From NCBI GenBank assembly GCA_029204045.2, contig CM055072.1:2131376-2195375 (forward strand): a DNA stretch of 64,000 nt. Reading direction: 5' to 3'. A program made the translations under genes and the position numbers. The notes under the pieces are model-generated. The model was not told the origin of the DNA. It was given only the letters and a program-made list of their open reading frames with translations, and did not search any database. Origin of the DNA: Tillandsia leiboldiana (taxonomy: Eukaryota; Streptophyta; Magnoliopsida; Poales; Bromeliaceae). The first letter of the stretch is position 1. Every line of letters starts with the position of its first letter. Below, one piece after another: positions 59,511-64,000 of this stretch.

Positions 59511-60736
59511 ATGGCGACCGCATCTCTAACGCGCCGAAGCCTCCTCCTCTTCTCCTCCTCCTCCCCCTTCCCCACACCCCAACGCTCCCCCCTCCAAACC
59601 CTAACCCTAACCCTAACCCTAACCCCCTTCTTCTCCCATCTCAAATCACCGAGGAACAAGAGGAACCCCACCCACTCCCTCTCCCTCTCCTCCTCTGTTT
59701 CCGCCAACAATGGCGCCACCTCGGATTCGAAGCCCTCAACGGAGCTCTACCTCTACAACACCATGACGAAGCTGAAGCAGCTCTTCCGCGCTAGGGATCC
59801 TGGGAAAGTTGGTATGTACGTTTGCGGGGTCACGCCCTACGATCTCAGCCACATCGGCCATGCGAGGGTCTACGTCACCTTCGACGTCCTCTACAGGTTG
59901 CTTCTTCACCTTTATATTGGTAGTTATTTATTTATGGGCTAAAAATATATCCAACTTCCAACTACACCGCGACAATAGATCCTGTTGGTAGTTATTTATT
60001 TATGGGTTAAAAATAAATCCAACTTCCAACTACACTGCCACAATAAATCCGAAAGATTAATAAGTTGAATGCGACTGCGGTCTATAATAAACCTAATGGT
60101 AAGAGATCTAATAATAAATCTAACATTCAAGTGGATTGAATCTGGTCAAGACCCAGGGAGTTGTGTTTGTACGCTTTAAGTGAATTGGCTGCGTATTTTT
60201 AACCGCTCAAGTTTTTGGGATTAATGGTTAGCGCTAACGATCCGACATATATCTCGGCTATTTCGGGAGTTGATCGTGTAGTTTAGTGGTTATTTTGATA
60301 CTTTAATTTGTAATTGGTAGAGCTACCAATTTGGTTCTCTTTTTGCTAACTCAGAAATAAAAATGTACAGATCTTACCTGACACTGCATTTTCTGGATTT
60401 TTAGCAGAATATTGTGGTAAAAGGAACACAAAATTCTGTCATTTAATGAAATATATTGTAATTTTTCTGGTGAAGTTGTAATAGAATTTGACATGACTTT
60501 TAGGAAATCAAATGTAATGAAAGTTGAGATAGTAATCACTTTACAAATTCGCCACAGTTCGGGAAAGCTTTGCATTTTTGTACTTATTATTAGCAATCAC
60601 TCTACAAATTTCATCATTTCCAATAAAGCAATAATTTTTCAGTATAATTTTCAATTGTGTTTAATTTGACAGATATTTGCAGCATTTGGGATATGATGTT
60701 TGCTATGTTCGGAACTTCACCGACATTGACGATAAG
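59511..60736 (+). CDS. Cysteinyl-tRNA synthetase, organellar type (5' part)
   Basis: Exons 59511-59896 and 60673-60736 join in frame (128 codons plus a split Arg, then 21 codons); intron 2 begins GTGAG at 60737. Residues 1-75 are Ser/Thr/Leu/Arg-rich with few acids, as in a dual chloroplast/mitochondrial transit peptide. The class I synthetase core follows: [16 protein letters not shown], the zinc-side [12 protein letters not shown], the ATP-binding HIGH motif (residues 114-117), then [20 protein letters not shown]. The enzyme charges tRNA-Cys. The remaining exons are not in the window: intron 2 is occupied by an antisense gypsy element that runs off the edge. Residues 30-39 are coded by an (ACCCTA)n stretch. 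Confidence 0.9.
59597..59625 (+). repeat. Telomere-like hexamer run in a coding exon
   Basis: About four and a half (ACCCTA) units lie in frame in the CysRS transit-peptide region and encode Thr-Leu repeats. The register is six bases, unlike the seven-base CCCTAAA telomere unit of most plants. Confidence 0.8.
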
Positions 60737-61123
60737 GTGAGTTAATTTTTTGGTCGGGGTCGGCATTGTGAATATTTGATAAGATCTTGTATGTAATTTC
60801 TAGGAGACGTAGATATGGTCCACAGATTTCTTTTTAAGTTTTAAATATGAATCTAACAGGTCTCTGCTATTTGGGACATCTATTGTCTTCTTCCATTCAA
60901 TAGAAGCTATTTTCAGTTGGAACCACTACATAATTATGTGGAGCAACTTGCTAACTTGTGAAACTCTTATGCTTGGAAGCTGATATGAGACTCTTGTGCA
61001 TTATATTTTCTGGTAAAATAAGTCGTCCGCCTTAACTTAGCAAATACATATATGTTGTTTGCTTGATCATCAATATTCAATTCACAAAACATGACTAATG
61101 TTATAGCCGCTCTATGAAATTTC
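60737..61123. other. CysRS intron 2, first part
   Basis: AT-rich intron sequence. No further synthetase exon was recognised. Confidence 0.5.
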
Positions 61124-61206
61124 TGTTAGGACAATCGCACCAATTTGTTTGTTAAGAATTAGATTCTAAGAATTTTGAGTTTTTCATAATATTTTTTCCT
61201 TCAACA
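61124..61206. mobile_element. 83-bp internally deleted Copia LTR
   Basis: It begins TGTTAGGACAATCGCACCAA and ends TTCCTTCAACA, matching both ends of the Copia LTRs at 22225 and 25732 but lacking nearly all the middle. Flanks ATTTC and ATTTG differ at one base. Confidence 0.5.
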
Positions 61207-61289
61207 ATTTGCCATATAACTTTTGGGGTATATGATGATTACACACGACAGTAGAGGCATTTTTTTTGGTTTCAGGGTTGCTCTAATTT

Positions 61290-61675
61290 TTTGTGCAATG
61301 TCATGTGCGGTTGTCAAGAGCGTCGAATCCTCGACTGGCTGGACCGCGGCTACGTAGCTCGTAGCCGCCGGCCGTCTTCTTCGGTGAGGTTATTCCCCTC
61401 AACCGCAGGCTTAACAGAGAGAGAGAGAGAGAGAGATTTGGGATATAATTCTTGCTTAATTCATTGTCCCGCGATCACAAGCATATATGGCCACTGGCCC
61501 AACCTAAATGGAGAAGGCTCTCCTTGATTCTAGGAATTTCCAAAACAACCTACCTAAATGGAGAGGGCTCTCCTTGATTCTAGGGATTTCCAAACAACTT
61601 ACCTAATCTAAGGAATTTCCAAACAACTTAACAACTTACCTAATCTAACAACTTACCTAATCTAAGTTTCTATCT
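61290..61675 (-). mobile_element. Probable 3' LTR region of the gypsy element
   Basis: Non-coding sequence between the CysRS intron and the gypsy stop codon. On the - strand it has a GAATTAAGCAAGAATTATAT stretch, a CT run (complement of 61419-61435) and a GC-rich end, as common in chromovirus LTRs. It contains small direct repeats (CCTTGATTCTAGG, CAACTTACCTAATCTAA). Exact LTR ends and the polypurine tract were not found. Confidence 0.4.
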
Positions 61676-64000
61676 TTAGCCACTAGAAGCTAACCCATGC
61701 GGCGCCTGCCCAACGTGCTCAGCGCGCTCAGCCGGTCCGCGCCTGGCATATGTGCGTCCGCACATGACATCTCTCCCCGCCTCGAAGGCCAGCTCGTCCT
61801 CGAGCTGAAAGGAAGGGAACCGAGCATGGAGGTCGTCCAGATCCTCCCATGTAGCCGACGCAGGCGTTTGTCCTTGCCATTCAACGAGCACCTGGCGCAC
61901 TCCCCGGGCCAGCCGCGCCCGAGTCACCCGGGCAGGTGCAGGCACCACAGCACCGTGCAGGAGTGGAGGCAGCAGCGGTGGAACGGCCGGCGGGTTACCG
62001 ACAAACTTCTTGAGGACGCCGACATGGAACACATCATGAATGCGAGCGTCGGGAGGAAGCTGTAGCCGCACAGCCACCTCGTTGATGAGCTCCGCCACCT
62101 GGTACGGCCCGACGTATCGCGGTTTGAGCTTCCCTGTTGCCGTGCGTGGGAGGGATGCTGCTGCCCGCTGCCGAAGGCGAAGAAGAGCCCAATCGCCGAC
62201 CTGGAAGGACACCGGCCTGTGGTGCTGGTCGTAGACGCGCTTCTGGACCGCCTGCGCCTGTTCAAGGCGATAGCGGATGTCGGCGAGGAAGGCAGCGCGC
62301 TCCTCCATCTCCTGGGCGACCGCTGCGACGCGGGCCTCGCCGGGCTCATAGGAGCGGATGGTCGGGGGTTCCCGGCCATAGACCACACGAAACGGAGTTT
62401 CGCGGAGCGATGATTGATAGGCGGTGTTGTAGGTGTACTCTGCCCATGGCAGCCACCTGAGCCATTGCCGGGGACGGTCGCCGGTGAAGCAGCGCAAGTA
62501 CATGACGATGACCCGGTTGGCGGCCTCGGTCTGGCCGTCCGTCTGCGGGTGAAAGGCGGACGACATGTAGAGCTTCGTCCCTGTGAGCCGCATGAGCTCC
62601 TGCCAGAACGTCGAGGTGAATACTGGATCGCGGTCCGAGATGATGGACTGCGGAACGCCATGGAGGCGAACGATGTCGGCGAAGAAGGCGTGAGCGACGG
62701 ACTCGGCGGTGTAGGGGTGCGCCAGGGGGATGAAATGGCAGTACTTGCTGAAGCGATCCACGACGGATAGAATGACCGTCTTGCCTTGCACCTTGGGCAG
62801 CGCCTCGATGAAGTCGATGCCGATGTCAGCCCACACAGCAGTCGGAACCGGCAATGGCTGCAGCAGACCGGCCGGCCTGAGGTGGTCGGACTTGTACTGT
62901 TGACAGGTGACGCATGCCGTCACGAAATCCTGCACCCGGCGACGCATATTGGGAAAATGAAAATCCCGCCGGAGCCTGTGGAGGGTGCGGTGGATGCCCT
63001 CATGGCCGTCGTTGTGGACCGCGGCCAGGATCTCCTGCAGCAGCGGCGATGCCGGGGGAATGTATAGGCGGCCGGCGAAGGCGACCATGCCGTCCACCAG
63101 CGCCCACGGAGCGGTGCGGGTGGCAGCCCGGACCTCATCGTGGATGGTGACCAGGGCCGGATCAGTGGCCTGGGCGTGGCGGAGGCGCTCGATGAAGTCA
63201 AAGCGGGGTGCCGAAATAGCCATCACCTCCCCGCCGTCACTGTCGCGACGGGAGAGGGCGTCGGCGACGACGTTTGTGGCGCCCGACCGGTACTCCACCG
63301 AGAAATCGAATCCCAGGAGCTTGCCGACCCAGTGGTGCTGAGGGATCGTGGCGAGGCGCTGATCGAGGAGGTACTTCAGGCTGTAGTGGTCGGTCTTGAC
63401 GATGAAGCGCCGCCCCCAGAGATACGGGCGCCAATGCCGTACCGCCTGGACGAGGCCGATGAGCTCGCGCTCGTAGGCGGCAAGCGAGCGGTGGCGAGGT
63501 GCCACAGGCCTGCTGAAGAAAGCGACCGGATGGCCCTCCTGGATCAGGACCGCGCCGAAGCCGAGCGTGGACGCGTCGCACTCGACGATGAACAGCTTGG
63601 CGAAGTCGGGCATGGCGAGTACGGGGGCGGACGTGACGGCGGCCTTGAGCGCTGTGAATGCCGCGGCCGCCGCGTCGTCCCAGGAGAAGCCCTCCTTCTT
63701 GAGTAGGGCCGTCAGTGGTGCAGCGATCGCCCCGTAGTTGTGGACGAACTTGCGGTAGTACCCGGCGAGGCCGAGGAAACCGCGCACAGTCCGGGGCGAA
63801 CGTGGAGCCGGCCAATCATGGATCGCCTGCACTTTGGCCGGGTCCATGGCCACACCCGCTGCGGATATGACATGGCCGAGGTAGGCGACGGAGGAGGCAC
63901 CAAACGAGCACTTGGAGCGCTTGACGAAGAGTTGGTGGCGGCGTAGTTCGTCGAGGACGGCCCGGAGGTGGCGAAGATGATCAGCCCACGTCTTGCTGTA
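61676..64000 (-). CDS. Ty3/gypsy chromovirus polyprotein (3' part of pol, partial)
   Basis: Open on the - strand from the window edge (64000) to the stop at 61676, 774 residues with no break; the true start lies outside. In order: the end of RT (GFLGLAGYYRKFV), RNase H (VECDAS, YERELIGL, VKTDHYSLKYLL, NVVADALSRR), the integrase zinc finger (HNDGHEGIHRTLHRLRRDFH ... CVTCQQ), the integrase core with D, D and E in GIDFIEALPK, ISDRDPVFTS and TDGQTEAANR, and a C-terminal chromodomain-like segment (VLVEWQGQTPASATWEDLDD). The chromodomain places it among chromoviruses; sublineage undecided. High GC and an intact frame suggest a young insertion. It lies antisense in CysRS intron 2. Confidence 0.93.
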   Translation of the reverse strand, partial: YSKTWADHLRHLRAVLDELRRHQLFVKRSKCSFGASSVAYLGHVISAAGVAMDPAKVQAIHDWPAPRSPRTVRGFLGLAGYYRKFVHNYGAIAAPLTALLKKEGFSWDDAAAAAFTALKAAVTSAPVLAMPDFAKLFIVECDASTLGFGAVLIQEGHPVAFFSRPVAPRHRSLAAYERELIGLVQAVRHWRPYLWGRRFIVKTDHYSLKYLLDQRLATIPQHHWVGKLLGFDFSVEYRSGATNVVADALSRRDSDGGEVMAISAPRFDFIERLRHAQATDPALVTIHDEVRAATRTAPWALVDGMVAFAGRLYIPPASPLLQEILAAVHNDGHEGIHRTLHRLRRDFHFPNMRRRVQDFVTACVTCQQYKSDHLRPAGLLQPLPVPTAVWADIGIDFIEALPKVQGKTVILSVVDRFSKYCHFIPLAHPYTAESVAHAFFADIVRLHGVPQSIISDRDPVFTSTFWQELMRLTGTKLYMSSAFHPQTDGQTEAANRVIVMYLRCFTGDRPRQWLRWLPWAEYTYNTAYQSSLRETPFRVVYGREPPTIRSYEPGEARVAAVAQEMEERAAFLADIRYRLEQAQAVQKRVYDQHHRPVSFQVGDWALLRLRQRAAASLPRTATGKLKPRYVGPYQVAELINEVAVRLQLPPDARIHDVFHVGVLKKFVGNPPAVPPLLPPLLHGAVVPAPARVTRARLARGVRQVLVEWQGQTPASATWEDLDDLHARFPSFQLEDELAFEAGRDVMCGRTYARRGPAERAEHVGQAPHGLASSG

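Noticed and set aside
59597..59625. Interstitial telomere
   Set aside because: Only about four and a half hexamers, in frame inside an exon; too short for an interstitial telomeric block.
61697..63946. Many long + strand and alternative-frame ORFs
   Set aside because: Shadows of the GC-rich gypsy pol frame, which alone shows family motifs.

Overview
The window is plant nuclear DNA: intron-rich genes with GT-AG splice sites, long (AT)n, (CT)n and (GA)n tracts, and dense, nested retrotransposons and MITEs. GC-rich first exons in an AT-rich background suggest a monocot, possibly Ananas-like. That placement is an inference, not proof.

Genes. Four host genes can be built exon by exon. (1) Ribosomal protein eL39 (RPL39), + strand, 27264-27642, three exons, with the ATG codon alone in exon 1. 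(2) A conserved plant protein of unknown function, + strand, 32326-35035, five exons, 473 aa. (3) A BRAP2/RING/ZnF-UBP ubiquitin ligase of the BRIZ type, - strand, 42768-36079, twelve exons, 517 aa. (4) The first two exons of an organellar-type cysteinyl-tRNA synthetase, + strand, from 59511, whose next intron holds an antisense Ty3/gypsy chromovirus running off the right edge.

Layout. 1-17 kb has no protein gene. It holds a long + strand series of diverged copies of a repeat that looks like a structured RNA: AGAGGC plus a C-box-like AATGATG at the 5' end, an internal hairpin with compensatory base changes, and a D-box-like CTGA plus GCCTCT at the 3' end. MITEs, hAT fragments and a miniature LTR retrotransposon (TRIM) family interrupt it. 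19-26 kb has a complete TRIM with perfect 5-bp target duplications and a defective Copia element (22225-26383). Between its 5' LTR and its pol remnant the Copia carries a nearly full-length 7SL (SRP) RNA sequence and an inverted integrase fragment. 26-43 kb is the gene-rich part. 43-59 kb is repeat-rich: a solo LTR in a tandem array, a degenerate CACTA transposon (about 48.4-54.6 kb) with a 378-bp inverted duplication, and a second CACTA terminus followed by a GC-rich 3-ketoacyl-CoA reductase gene fragment. 59-64 kb is the CysRS/gypsy region.

The host genes look like independent housekeeping genes (translation, ubiquitination, organellar tRNA charging), not a pathway. The most unusual items are the 7SL/Copia chimera, the candidate structured-RNA array, and TRIM LTRs in which an exact plant snRNA upstream element lies 24 bp from a TATA box, the spacing known from plant Pol III snRNA genes.
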